A DNA stretch of 57,631 nucleotides, from assembly GCA_944328845.1 (NCBI GenBank), contig CALVHV010000003.1:1-57631 (forward strand), given 5' to 3'. This document shows positions 24,017 through 32,564 of the stretch, in pieces. The translations under genes were made by a program, and so were the position numbers. The number at the start of each line of letters is the position of its first letter. The first letter of the stretch is position 1. The notes under the pieces were generated by a model. It saw only the letters and a list, made by a program, of their open reading frames with translations, was not told the DNA's origin and made no database searches. Origin of the DNA: an uncultured Clostridia bacterium. Lineage in GTDB: Bacteria > Bacillota > Clostridia > Christensenellales > Borkfalkiaceae.

Positions 24017-25041
24017 AGCGGTTTGTACTCCTCAATCGGCGTTTCGGCAAAAGTGAGCATCTCGCCGTAGACAGCATATGCCATATCCAAAAGAGGCATA
24101 AGCGCAATCGCACCCGTGCCCTCACCCAATGCCATGTTCGCGCATATGGGCGCGCGCAGGGATAACTTTTCAAAAATATGCTTTGCGGCAGGTTCCCCCG
24201 AAAGATGGCTGGCGAGCATAAAATCGCGGCACGCGGGACAGATATTTGCCGCACACAGCGCCGCAACAGCGGAGATCACCCCGTCAATGAAGATCGGGAT
24301 CCCTGCCTGTGCCCCGCCGATAAAGGCGCCGCACATACCGGCAATATCCAGCCCTCCGACTTTGGAAAGGACATCCACCGCATCCGAAGGATCGGGAGAA
24401 AGTCTTTTCAGCGCGCTTTCGATGACTTCCACTTTGCGGCGCAATCCTTCGTCAGAAAGTCCCGCCCCTCTGCCCGTGAGCACGCTTGCAGGGATCCCCA
24501 ACAGTGCGCTTGCCACCGCACTGGACGTTGTTGTGTTGCCTATGCCCATCTCGCCCGTTGCGATGATGGAATACCCCTTCCCGTGCAGTTCACGCACAAG
24601 TGCCGCACCCGTTTCGATGGCCCGCTCGCACTCTTCACGCGTCATCGACTGCAATTTATAAAAATTTCTCGTTCCGCGGCAGACGTGCACGTCGCGCACT
24701 CCCTCTACGGATACATTCATACCGATATCCACAGGGAAAACATCCGCGCCTGCCACTTTTGCCATTTTACAGACGGTGGCATTGCCCTTTGCCATATTCC
24801 CCGCAACGATCGCCGTTACGTCACTGCCCGTCTGTGTGACTCCCTCTTCAACAACTCCGTTGTCTGCACAAAAAACCAGAACACAGCGTTTTTTGAGGTC
24901 TTTTACCCCCGGCATCCCCTCGACGCGGCTCACCATATCCTCAAAAAGCCCCATTCCTTTCAGAGGCTTTGCAAGAGAATCCCAGTGTTTTTGCGCACGA
25001 AGCCGCGCTTCTTCGTCAAAATGCGAAAGCTCAAATTTCAT
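24013..25041 (-). CDS. cobT: nicotinate-nucleotide--dimethylbenzimidazole phosphoribosyltransferase
   Basis: A 342-residue enzyme that activates the lower base of cobalamin as its alpha-ribotide. The sequence shows VFCADNGVVEEGVTQTGSDVT, the GEMGIGNTTTSSAVASALLG glycine-rich loop and the late NMALGEGTGA with the catalytic glutamate. The ATG at 25041 is set by AAAGGAG eight bases before; a longer in-frame ORF upstream overlaps the reductase gene. It overlaps cobU by four bases. Confidence 0.95.
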   Translation of the reverse strand: MKFELSHFDEEARLRAQKHWDSLAKPLKGMGLFEDMVSRVEGMPGVKDLKKRCVLVFCADNGVVEEGVTQTGSDVTAIVAGNMAKGNATVCKMAKVAGADVFPVDIGMNVSVEGVRDVHVCRGTRNFYKLQSMTREECERAIETGAALVRELHGKGYSIIATGEMGIGNTTTSSAVASALLGIPASVLTGRGAGLSDEGLRRKVEVIESALKRLSPDPSDAVDVLSKVGGLDIAGMCGAFIGGAQAGIPIFIDGVISAVAALCAANICPACRDFMLASHLSGEPAAKHIFEKLSLRAPICANMALGEGTGAIALMPLLDMAYAVYGEMLTFAETPIEEYKPL

Positions 25042-25804
25042 CACATCCGCTCCTTTTCCAACCGAATTTTTCTGCCGCTGCCTGCAGAAAAGCAGCAGGG
25101 CTATACCCAGCTTCCTCGGGCGCAGCAATCACCACGATGCCCATGCCGCGCGCCTTTGCCGCGCAGATCTTCGCATCCGTACCCCCGCGCTCGCCCGTCT
25201 GTTTGGTTACGAGCCACTCGCAAGGATAACGCGAAAACAGATACTCATTGTCCTGCTCGCTGAACGGGCCCTGCATGGCGATGATCTGTGCAGGGGTCAG
25301 CCCGATCCGCTCGCAGGCGGCAAGCGAGGAAGAAAGAGGCAGAACACGCACCACAAGTCTCTTTTGCAGCATCGCAAAAGAATCTAACGAACGACTGCCC
25401 GTAGCGAGAAAAACAGAACCCTGTTGATCTTTAAGATACTTCGCCGCACTTTCGGGGCTGTCGCAAAGTACGACTCCTTCCTCTTGCAGACGCACGTCGC
25501 GCACAATGCGGAAATAAGGGATCCCTTCCCTCTCCGCCGCGGTACGAATGTTTTTTGTAACAGTCCGCGCATGCGGATGAGTCGCATCCGCTACCAGGTC
25601 GAACTTCTCTTCGCGAAAAAGCTCCTGCATCTGCACACAGTCCATTCCGCCCGTCAATATCCGCGCTCCCGGGGCAGAACTGAGTGTTCCGCCGTACTCC
25701 GTTGCGGTGCAGACAGTCAATTTCGCGCCGCAGTCGGCAAGAGAAAAAGCCAACTCTCTCCCCTCTTTCGTACCCGAAAAGAGACAGATCTTAACTTCAC
25801 TCAT
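25031..25804 (-). CDS. cbiJ: precorrin-6A / cobalt-precorrin-6A reductase
   Basis: A 257-residue protein with the family motifs ICLFSGTKEGRELAFSLAD at the N-terminus (Rossmann-like), DLVADATHPHARTVTKNI and a C-terminal WLVTKQTGERGGTDAKICAA. It reduces the corrin macrocycle. Together with CbiC it is one of only two ring-contraction-era genes here, so the methyltransferases and CbiD/G must lie elsewhere or be absent. Its start overlaps the cbiC stop by four bases. Confidence 0.9.
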   Translation of the reverse strand: MSEVKICLFSGTKEGRELAFSLADCGAKLTVCTATEYGGTLSSAPGARILTGGMDCVQMQELFREEKFDLVADATHPHARTVTKNIRTAAEREGIPYFRIVRDVRLQEEGVVLCDSPESAAKYLKDQQGSVFLATGSRSLDSFAMLQKRLVVRVLPLSSSLAACERIGLTPAQIIAMQGPFSEQDNEYLFSRYPCEWLVTKQTGERGGTDAKICAAKARGMGIVVIAAPEEAGYSPAAFLQAAAEKFGWKRSGCDEI

Positions 25805-26424
25805 CTTCGCACGGAATACACAAGCGCATTCACGATTGCCGCCGCAACGCTGGAGCCGCCCTTTCTGCCACGCGCGACAATATAAGGAACTTTTTTGCAG
25901 GCAAGCAGGCGTTCCTTGCTTTCGACAACGTGTACAAATCCCACAGGCACTCCGATGATGAGCACAGGATCGATTTTACCCTCTTCCACCAGATCGAGAA
26001 GGGATTCGAGCGCCGTCGGCGCATTTCCTATCGCAAAAATACAAGGCTTTTGCAGCGCCGCCGCGCGCTCCATTGCCACTTTGGAACGGGTTACGCCGCG
26101 CTCTTTGGCTTCCTTGGCCACGTCTTCGTCTGCGACGAAGCAATGCACCTCTCCGCCCAGCGAAGCGAGCGTCTTTTTATTGATGCCCGACTTTACCATC
26201 GTCGTATCCGTAACGATGTCGCACCCCGCCGCGATAGCCTCGCGCGCAGCGCGGACTGCCGTTTCCGAAAACACGAGATTATCCGCATATTCAAAGTCCG
26301 CCGTCGTATGAATGACGCGCTTGACGATGCATTCCGTTCCCTCCGCGAGCTTTTTATCCCCCAGCTCTTCCGTTATGATCGCAAAACTTTTTTCCTCGAT
26401 CTCCATCGGTTTCATATCCGTCAT
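25801..26424 (-). CDS. cbiC: precorrin-8X / cobalt-precorrin-8 methylmutase
   Basis: A 207-residue enzyme that moves a methyl group to give (hydrogeno)cobyrinic acid. RVIHTTADFEYADNLVFSE contains the active-site histidine, DTTMVKSGINKK and IGNAPTAL are conserved, and IIGVPVGFVHVVESKE is the family hallmark. It overlaps cbiA and cbiJ by four bases on each side, showing tight translational coupling. Confidence 0.96.
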   Translation of the reverse strand: MTDMKPMEIEEKSFAIITEELGDKKLAEGTECIVKRVIHTTADFEYADNLVFSETAVRAAREAIAAGCDIVTDTTMVKSGINKKTLASLGGEVHCFVADEDVAKEAKERGVTRSKVAMERAAALQKPCIFAIGNAPTALESLLDLVEEGKIDPVLIIGVPVGFVHVVESKERLLACKKVPYIVARGRKGGSSVAAAIVNALVYSVRR

Positions 26425-27749
26425 TTTTTATTCTCCAAACAATTTTTATAAAATGTTACAGCGCCTTCAAGATTGCTGTAAAAATGAATGTGCGGAAACC
26501 CCGCAACGAGATGTTGATCCGCAACCATACATTCGTAGGTACTTTCTTTCCGCGATGCGATAAAGCCGTTTCCGTTGTCTGTACAATCGTAATAGTGAAA
26601 TTCATGCGCGCGGTATTTCATGCCTTTGTTTGCCAGAAGGCAGTCCTCTTTCGCTTCGAGTCCGATATACCCGAAGCGCACGGGGCGCTTTTTATTTTCG
26701 GAAGAACCGTCCAGAACGCCCGCCATTTTCCGCCCGTCAAGAAGCTTATTCAGATACAGAAACCCGCCGCACTCCGCAAAGACAGGCGTGCCTTTTTCTG
26801 CCGCCGTGCGAACGCTTGCACGCATGGACTCGTTCGCTTCCAGCTGTTCGGCGTACAATTCCGGATACCCGCCGCCGAACCAGAGCACGTCCGCATCTTG
26901 AGGAACACTTTCATCCGACAAGGGCGAGAAAAACTCGATCTGTGCTCCCAATGTACGGAACAAATCAAAATTTTCTTTATAATAAAAGCAGAATGCCGCA
27001 TCCCGCGCCACCGCCATTTTGAGCGGAGCAAGCGCAGGCAACGCAGGCTCTCTGTATTCCAGCGCGGGCGCCTGACGCGCCAGCTGCAAAAGTCCGTCAA
27101 TGTCCAGCGTTTTTTCCGCCAGCACCGCCAAATCCTGCATCTTCTTTTGCAGATCCTGCACTTCCCCCGCCGTCACAAGCCCCAAATGTCTGCTTTTGAG
27201 GATATATTCTTCGGGCAAAGGAGGCAGATATCCATACAACCTGATCGATTGATCCTTCCAAACCGATCGGATGCCCGAATAAGTGCGCTCCGTCACGCGA
27301 TTGATGATAAACCCGCGGATACCGCTGTCGCGGCAGAAGCGTGCAAAGCCCTGCATTTGCGCCACAACGGAGAGAGCCGCACCCTTTCCGTCTACGATGA
27401 GAACTGCCGGGGCATTAAGTCTCCTGCCCACGTCCCATGCGCTGTGCTCGCGCGTGAATCCCATTCCGTCGTAATACCCCATCGCGCCTTCGATCAGATT
27501 GACGGAATGTGCGCTCTGCGCAAAGACATAAGAGAGCCATTCACCGCAAAAATAGCTGTCTGCATTGGCACTCGGAGCACCGATCACCGCGGCATGGAAC
27601 ATCGGGTCTATAAAGTCAGGGCCGCATTTGAATGCCGCAACGTCCTCTCCGCGCAGCTTGAGCGCTTTGAGAATGGCACAAAAGACGGTCGTTTTTCCGC
27701 AACCGCTGTTTGTGCCCGAAAGCAAAAGCCTTGCAAAGTTATTCTGCAT
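26421..27749 (-). CDS. cbiA: cobyrinate a,c-diamide synthase
   Basis: Glutamine-dependent amidation of cobyrinic acid at the a and c side chains. In 442 residues it has an N-terminal synthetase domain with the P-loop GTNSGCGKTTV, FKCGPDFIDPMFH and NLIEGAMGYYDGM, and a C-terminal glutamine amidotransferase domain with the nucleophile in VFAECGGFLYLN. Length is as usual for CbiA. It starts 11 bases inside the end of the ABC ATPase gene. Confidence 0.96.
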   Translation of the reverse strand: MQNNFARLLLSGTNSGCGKTTVFCAILKALKLRGEDVAAFKCGPDFIDPMFHAAVIGAPSANADSYFCGEWLSYVFAQSAHSVNLIEGAMGYYDGMGFTREHSAWDVGRRLNAPAVLIVDGKGAALSVVAQMQGFARFCRDSGIRGFIINRVTERTYSGIRSVWKDQSIRLYGYLPPLPEEYILKSRHLGLVTAGEVQDLQKKMQDLAVLAEKTLDIDGLLQLARQAPALEYREPALPALAPLKMAVARDAAFCFYYKENFDLFRTLGAQIEFFSPLSDESVPQDADVLWFGGGYPELYAEQLEANESMRASVRTAAEKGTPVFAECGGFLYLNKLLDGRKMAGVLDGSSENKKRPVRFGYIGLEAKEDCLLANKGMKYRAHEFHYYDCTDNGNGFIASRKESTYECMVADQHLVAGFPHIHFYSNLEGAVTFYKNCLENKK

Positions 27750-28884
27750 CCTTCCCCTCCTCGGTCGACCCTTCCGGTACTTCTGCTGCCGAAGAATAGA
27801 CAGGAATGCCTGAGCGCTCCGCCAAAGCGATCAATTGTTCCGCGCGCGCGTTTGTTTCGCCGAATTTTCGGCAGGCTGCCAGAAGCGCACCCGCCCGCTC
27901 CGTCTCTTCCGCCGCACGGGCAACATCTTCTTCTCCTACCGAAGCAAAAGCGGGAACGGAAACAATGGAGGTCGCAAGCGAACGGGCAACCTGATAGTCT
28001 ACATCGTTTTCGCTGAGAATGCCCGTCGAGAAGGCGATGCCCCGCCGCTGTAATGCGCGGTATACCGAAATTCCCGCGCCGCCGCCCGCAAGTACAAACA
28101 CGCGGCTTGTACCCTGCGGCTTTTCCATTTCCACGCTGCCGAACAAAAGATTATAATCGCCGCGCACCAATCCGTACAGGCGGCGCACCGTATCCCCTCG
28201 GAAGATCTCTTCGGGAGTTCCTGCCGACAAAACCCTGTCCCCGTCCACACAAACGATCTTGTCCGAAATTTTTGCCGCAAGATCTATCTCGTGAAGAGAA
28301 AGAACCACACTCATCTTTTTTTCCGTTGCAAGCCGCCGCAAAACGCCCAGCAGTTCGATTTTATAGCGAATGTCCAAAAAGGAAGTCGGCTCGTCCAGCA
28401 CCATGATCTGCGGTTGCTGACAAATCGCGCGAGCGAGCAGAATACGCTGACGCTGTCCGTCCGAAATCGCCTCGAAAGGCGTATCCGCAAGCTCCGAAGC
28501 TCCGACAAGCGCCATGCTCTCCGCTACGATCTCTCTGTCCCCTTGCGTCAGTTTGCCGAAAAAACCCGTATACGGATACCGCCCTGCCGCGACGATCTCT
28601 TCACAAGTCATACGTTCCGTCTTTAAACGTTCGGTAAGGACAACGGAAAATTTTGTGGCAAAATTACGGAAAGTGAGAGATTTTGCGTCCTCTCCGTCTA
28701 CATACACCGTCCCGCCGAGGAGATCGAGATGACGGGTAATACTCTTTAAAACGGTGGATTTTCCCGCACCGTTGGGCCCGATCAGCGTGACGACCTCACC
28801 CGCATCGATTTCCAGTTCGATCCCCCCGATCAGGACCTTTTTGTTGTAACCCACGCTCAGATCGTGTGCAGAAAGGCGCGTCAT
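27739..28884 (-). CDS. cobalamin ABC transporter ATPase with C-terminal extension
   Basis: A 381-residue protein. Residues 1-250 form a BtuD/FecE-type ATPase: Walker A GPNGAGKS (36-43), ISDGQRQRILLARAI, Walker B IMVLDEPTSFLDI and the SLHEIDLAAKISDKI switch region. Residues from about 260 to 381 are extra: RVFVLAGGGAGISVYRALQRRGI begins a small domain with a glycine-rich loop of nucleotide-binding appearance, followed by an Ala/Glu-rich helical stretch. Normal BtuD-like ATPases stop near 260. GGAGG precedes the ATG at 28884. It works with the permease and binding protein upstream in the operon. Confidence 0.9.
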   Translation of the reverse strand: MTRLSAHDLSVGYNKKVLIGGIELEIDAGEVVTLIGPNGAGKSTVLKSITRHLDLLGGTVYVDGEDAKSLTFRNFATKFSVVLTERLKTERMTCEEIVAAGRYPYTGFFGKLTQGDREIVAESMALVGASELADTPFEAISDGQRQRILLARAICQQPQIMVLDEPTSFLDIRYKIELLGVLRRLATEKKMSVVLSLHEIDLAAKISDKIVCVDGDRVLSAGTPEEIFRGDTVRRLYGLVRGDYNLLFGSVEMEKPQGTSRVFVLAGGGAGISVYRALQRRGIAFSTGILSENDVDYQVARSLATSIVSVPAFASVGEEDVARAAEETERAGALLAACRKFGETNARAEQLIALAERSGIPVYSSAAEVPEGSTEEGKDAE

Positions 28885-29909
28885 GCACTTTTCCTCCTGC
28901 TGTTCAAAAGCATCGCTATGACCACAGGCGCACCGAAGATCGCCGTTACCGTACCGATGGCAAGTTCTGTGGGAGCAAAGATCGTACGCGCGATCAGATC
29001 GCATATAAGGCAGAACAATGCCCCAAGTAAAAAGCTGCCCGGCAAAATGACGGAAGGCTTTGAAGTATTAAAAATCAGTTTGGTAAGATGAGGTACGGCG
29101 ATCCCCACAAAGGACACAGGACCCGCAAAAGCCACAACGCACGCGGACAGAAGACTGGAAAGCAAAATTACGAGTACTCGGAACAGCCTTACATTCATAC
29201 CCATGCTCTGCGCATAGCCTTCGCCCAACTGAAACGCCCCGATGGGCTTGATCAGCAGAAGCGTCCCCGCAAACGCAGTCAGGACAAATCCAGCTATGAC
29301 CGCAACGTCCTTCCAATCCGTCCCCGAAAAGCTGCCCATCGACCAGAAGGTGAGATTGACGATCTCCTCCTGCTTTGCAAACGTGATGATCAGATCGGTA
29401 ACCGCCGAACAGATGTAGCCGATCATAATGCCGATGATCAGCAGGATCGCCATGTTTTTTGTCTTGCCCGCACACAACAGAACAAAGCCCATTGAAATCA
29501 GCGAACCCACAAAAGACGCCAATACCATGCTCACTCCGCTCATTCCGCCCAGAAAATTGGTAACGACCACCGTGCAGAATGCGAGCACCATCTTTGCACC
29601 CGAAGAAATACCCAGTTCGAACGGACTGCAAATGGGATTGCGGAAATATGTTTGGATCAGATACCCGGAAACGCCGAGTGCGCCGCCCAACAATGCGGCG
29701 GCGCAGAGGCGCGGAAGGCGGAGATCCCACACGATCGTGTTCACCGCATCCCCTTCGAATGCATCCGTAAATAAAATTTTAAAGACGTCTGCGACCGATA
29801 TGTTTGCACTGCCCACCCAGATATTCAGGATGACCGCCACCAGCACACCTAACGCCAACAGTGTAAACCCGATCTCGCAGCGAAGCGCCTTTTTCGTCTG
29901 TTCCTTCAT
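28881..29909 (-). CDS. cobalamin ABC transporter permease (BtuC/FecCD family)
   Basis: A 342-residue membrane protein with about ten helices. WDLRLPRLCAAALLGGALGVSGYLIQTYFRNPICSPFELGISSGA is the FecCD hallmark near residues 60-105, and FVGIAVPHLTKL the ATPase-coupling loop. B12 rather than iron-siderophore import is inferred from the riboswitch and the surrounding biosynthetic genes. The stop overlaps the ATPase start by four bases. Confidence 0.92.
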   Translation of the reverse strand: MKEQTKKALRCEIGFTLLALGVLVAVILNIWVGSANISVADVFKILFTDAFEGDAVNTIVWDLRLPRLCAAALLGGALGVSGYLIQTYFRNPICSPFELGISSGAKMVLAFCTVVVTNFLGGMSGVSMVLASFVGSLISMGFVLLCAGKTKNMAILLIIGIMIGYICSAVTDLIITFAKQEEIVNLTFWSMGSFSGTDWKDVAVIAGFVLTAFAGTLLLIKPIGAFQLGEGYAQSMGMNVRLFRVLVILLSSLLSACVVAFAGPVSFVGIAVPHLTKLIFNTSKPSVILPGSFLLGALFCLICDLIARTIFAPTELAIGTVTAIFGAPVVIAMLLNSRRKSA

Positions 29910-29926
29910 TTTATCAGCTTATTGTT

Positions 29927-31333
29927 TTAATTTGTTTTCTTTTTCTTGTAAACCATTACAACAACTACTACGGCCGCCGCAAGTAAAACCGCAATTCCGC
30001 CCACAACCGCAAACAAAATCGCTCCGTTCTCTTTCGGCGTCTCGTCCACCTCGCGGTCTCCTTCGCTCAGACGATTGACATACGTCAACGTATCGGGCGT
30101 TTCGGGATCATACAGCATTCTGTAAATATCCGCCACCATTTCACCCATTTTGTCCGTCTTCTGATAGAAATCGTCAGAGGTGCGCCAGACGTTTCCGTCC
30201 TGATATGCTTTGAACTGCTTGAACCAATCCCCCAAACGCGCGTCCAGCAATCCCTGCATGGTTTGATCGGATACGCCGGAAGCGCCGCTTGTCCAGTTAT
30301 AAAGCACATAATCCGCGCCCGAGCAGGTTGCAATAAACGCTTCCTGCGACATCTTTGTGTTACCCGACTGCCCTTCGCCGATCAGAGTGACCTGTTTTCC
30401 GCCCGCAAGATTGACGAGTTCGGTAACATAGTCCGCCGCATTGCGAACGTAAAAGGTCTCTTTGGAAGACGTCGTATAAAAAATGAGGACCGTCTTTTTC
30501 TCTTCGTCCTTGATATCGCCGATTTTTTTCAGCGTATCATTGAGGATATCGACCTGTGCGGCGAATACAGAATCTGCCTCTTCCCGCATATCAAAAATCT
30601 CGCCGTAAACTTTGATCCACTCCGTTCTGCCGAGAGGATGTCCTTCGTAGTTGGACTGGTCGCGCATAACGCGAAGACCGCACGTTTGCGTCAGCTGTTC
30701 TTCCACATCAGGAACAGAATCGAGCATTGTCGAAAACACGACAAACGAAACTTTCTTTTGCTCGCCGATAGACAAAATCAGTTCGTAATCGGGGGCGCTG
30801 TATTTGCCCACTTCAGTGATCGTTCCGTCTTCGATTGCGTCTTTGATCTCCTGAATACGCCATGTCGTGTCCGCCGTAGTCATCGGGACCCTGTCCAGCG
30901 CGCCCAATGCATTGATCAAAGACATTGTACTCGCAGACGAAACCATGATATTTCGCCTGTCCTGCCAGGTCATGAAGTTGACCGTCTTTTCCGCACCGCC
31001 GGATACATTGCCCTCTGCGGAAGTTACCTTTACGCTGTCAACCCCCTGCGGCAAAAGAAGCCACACCGAATCGAGAGACTTATCCTGTTTAAAAACCTGG
31101 ATTTCCGTATATTCGCGCTTCTGCGAATCGGTAAACTTTTCCATAGAATACTGCACGGCAAATTTATTCTCTTCATCGCCTGTGCTCGTCAATCCCTCAT
31201 AGACAAACTCTGCTTTGTTCTGGTTTTGTCCCTCTTCCTTTTTTCCATCCTCTTTTGCGCAAGCGGCAAACAATGCCGAAAATACGCCAAGCACCAACAC
31301 GCACGCAAGTAAAAAAGCCAACCTTCTCTTCAT
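29927..31333 (-). CDS. cobalamin ABC transporter substrate-binding protein
   Basis: A 468-residue secreted protein. The N-terminus MKRRLAFLLACVLVLGVFSA is a signal peptide ending in a lipobox-like FAAC with Cys25. The body resembles BtuF/FecB-type binding proteins (for example VMISSAS-like and YVTELVNLAGGKQV segments). The C-terminus has a second anchor: a 24-residue hydrophobic helix followed by YKKKKTN. Having both a lipid and a transmembrane anchor is unusual. The ATG at 31333 has GAGGAG seven bases before it. It is the first gene after the riboswitch terminator. Confidence 0.88.
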   Translation of the reverse strand: MKRRLAFLLACVLVLGVFSALFAACAKEDGKKEEGQNQNKAEFVYEGLTSTGDEENKFAVQYSMEKFTDSQKREYTEIQVFKQDKSLDSVWLLLPQGVDSVKVTSAEGNVSGGAEKTVNFMTWQDRRNIMVSSASTMSLINALGALDRVPMTTADTTWRIQEIKDAIEDGTITEVGKYSAPDYELILSIGEQKKVSFVVFSTMLDSVPDVEEQLTQTCGLRVMRDQSNYEGHPLGRTEWIKVYGEIFDMREEADSVFAAQVDILNDTLKKIGDIKDEEKKTVLIFYTTSSKETFYVRNAADYVTELVNLAGGKQVTLIGEGQSGNTKMSQEAFIATCSGADYVLYNWTSGASGVSDQTMQGLLDARLGDWFKQFKAYQDGNVWRTSDDFYQKTDKMGEMVADIYRMLYDPETPDTLTYVNRLSEGDREVDETPKENGAILFAVVGGIAVLLAAAVVVVVMVYKKKKTN

Positions 31334-31384
31334 TCCATTACTCCTCGGAAGTTTTCTTTCGCAAACAAACCGAGAAGATGGCAA

Positions 31385-31415
31385 CAAAAAACGTCCGCAT
31401 GTCTGACATGCGGAC
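31385..31415 (-). terminator. riboswitch-controlled terminator
   Basis: CGTCCGCATGT and ACATGCGGACG pair perfectly around three bases (31392-31415) and are followed by TTTTTT on the minus strand. It lies between the cobalamin aptamer and the first gene, so it is the expression platform that stops transcription when B12 is bound. Confidence 0.88.
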
Positions 31416-31486
31416 GCACCTTTCCCCTATAGCTAAAAGGCTTGTCGGCCGCATTCTTCATATGCCCAAGAATGTTCTCCGATATC

Positions 31487-31660
31487 GCTTAAAGCAGGTT
31501 TCCTGACTTACGGTCCCTCCGGGAGGGATGTGCCGCCTTCTCAAACACAAGTTCAATGGCTGTTACGCATCGTTTAACCGAACACAGTAATGGCTGTTGT
31601 ACCGGACTTTCACCGGTTTCCCTTTTAACCCGCCTTCCGACGGGCACTCCAAGCGCGAGC
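31487..31660 (-). promoter_or_regulatory. cobalamin riboswitch aptamer
   Basis: The minus strand contains the conserved order of a cobalamin riboswitch: GCGGGTTAAAAGGGAAACC, then GGTGAAAGTCCGGTAC, ACAGCC, CATTACTGT, and the B12 box AAGTCAGGAAACCTGC (31510-31494). The aptamer is followed by a small hairpin (31452-31474, CATTCTT/AAGAATG) that may be part of the antiterminator, and by the terminator at 31385-31415. It controls the fifteen-gene operon down to cobO. Confidence 0.95.
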
Positions 31661-31675
31661 TTATTTGCACATTCG

Positions 31676-31704
31676 AGTTTATACCTTTTACAGGCATCCG
31701 TCAA
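31676..31704 (-). promoter_or_regulatory. promoter of the cobalamin operon
   Basis: TTGACG (31704-31699) with a TATAAA (31683-31678, 15-base spacer) or TAAACT (31681-31676, 17-base spacer) -10 box on the minus strand, immediately before the riboswitch aptamer. From 31705 to 31866 I see nothing else. Confidence 0.6.
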
Positions 31705-31866
31705 GTTATTTTTTAAAATTTTACATACCCGAAGCGCATGTTGACAAGATATTTCTTTTTTATAACAATTCAAGACGATATATTTCTGTCACCTCCCGCT
31801 TCAAAAACTGAAATAAGACTGTTTCGGCATATCCGATGCAAAGTTTTACCGAGTTTTCCTTCTCTT

Positions 31867-32508
31867 TCAGTCTTTGAATGTATGGATGATTTCCTGCACA
31901 TCCGCAAAAAACCGCGACAAATGCCAGCCGTCTGCCACGGCATGGTGAATGTTCATCGATAAAGGCAAGACGGTTTTTCCGTTTTCTGTTTCGTATTTAC
32001 CCCAAGTGACAACCGGAGCAAGATATTTTCCCTCGTCGAAAACATGTATGTCAAAATTCTTATACCTCACCCACGGCAGACAGGATACATCGAACGTGTT
32101 TGCGGCATGCTCCTTCAGATCGAATGTGCGAAAATCTTTATAACGCTCTCTGTCCGCAAGAAAACGGGTATGAAATTCAAACAGATCGTCCGAATATTCC
32201 GTGACAAGTTTTACAAACTGTTCATCGTCTTTATGAAAGTCCGCATAGTACGGGGAAATATAGTCCCAACGGATCAGATTCCCTTCCTTGTCCCAGCCGT
32301 ATTTGAACTCTTCTCTCTGATTGATCGCTTTCGACACTGCCCACATCATAGCGGGATAGAATTTTAAGCCGTGCGCATGCACAAATTCTATGAGTGCCGT
32401 GACATCTATATCGACCGTCATGCTCATGACGTTGCGCAGATTTTCGATATAAAATCGGAAAAGATCTCCCCTTTTCCAGCTTTTCAAGTTTACAATTTCG
32501 TATTTCAT
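31867..32508 (-). CDS. cat: chloramphenicol acetyltransferase-like protein (CatA family)
   Basis: A 213-residue protein of the trimeric CAT family (usual length about 215-220). The active site LSMNIHHAVADGWHLSRF matches the family HHxxxDGxH pattern; the Cys common after HHAV in known enzymes is Ala here. KFYPAMMWAVSKAIN and VSCLPWVRYKNFDIHV are also conserved. It would acetylate chloramphenicol or another hydroxylated acceptor with acetyl-CoA. GGAGG lies before the ATG but is buried in a hairpin behind a nine-residue leader peptide, the translational attenuator known from inducible cat genes. That regulation argues for a true resistance gene. Confidence 0.87.
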   Translation of the reverse strand: MKYEIVNLKSWKRGDLFRFYIENLRNVMSMTVDIDVTALIEFVHAHGLKFYPAMMWAVSKAINQREEFKYGWDKEGNLIRWDYISPYYADFHKDDEQFVKLVTEYSDDLFEFHTRFLADRERYKDFRTFDLKEHAANTFDVSCLPWVRYKNFDIHVFDEGKYLAPVVTWGKYETENGKTVLPLSMNIHHAVADGWHLSRFFADVQEIIHTFKD

Positions 32509-32511
32509 TTT

Positions 32512-32545
32512 TTACCTCCTGAAATTTTAATAAATCAGGAGGCAA
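32512..32545 (-). promoter_or_regulatory. translational attenuator hairpin of cat
   Basis: TTGCCTCCTGA (32545-32535) pairs with TCAGGAGGTAA (32522-32512), eleven pairs with one G-U. The 3' arm contains the cat Shine-Dalgarno site, and the 5' arm overlaps leader codons seven to stop. A ribosome stalled by drug in the leader would open the stem and free the site. Confidence 0.8.
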
Positions 32546-32564
32546 CATCAAGCCCCATTTTCAT
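32535..32564 (-). CDS. cat leader peptide
   Basis: ATG at 32564 with AAAAGGAG six bases before it encodes MKMGLDVAS and stops at TGA. Nine residues is the length of the leader in classical inducible cat genes, and the position relative to the hairpin is the same. The sequence of the peptide itself is not one I recognise. Confidence 0.75.
   Translation of the reverse strand: MKMGLDVAS

Noticed and set aside
26484..28016. 510-codon plus-strand ORF
   Set aside because: It lies opposite cbiA and the ABC ATPase, has no ribosome site, and its translation has no domain character. Long antisense frames are common here because of codon bias.
17135..31866. Integrative element or genomic island carrying the B12 operon
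   Set aside because: The tRNA repeats suggest past integration, but there is no integrase, relaxase or matching repeat on the other side of the operon in this window.
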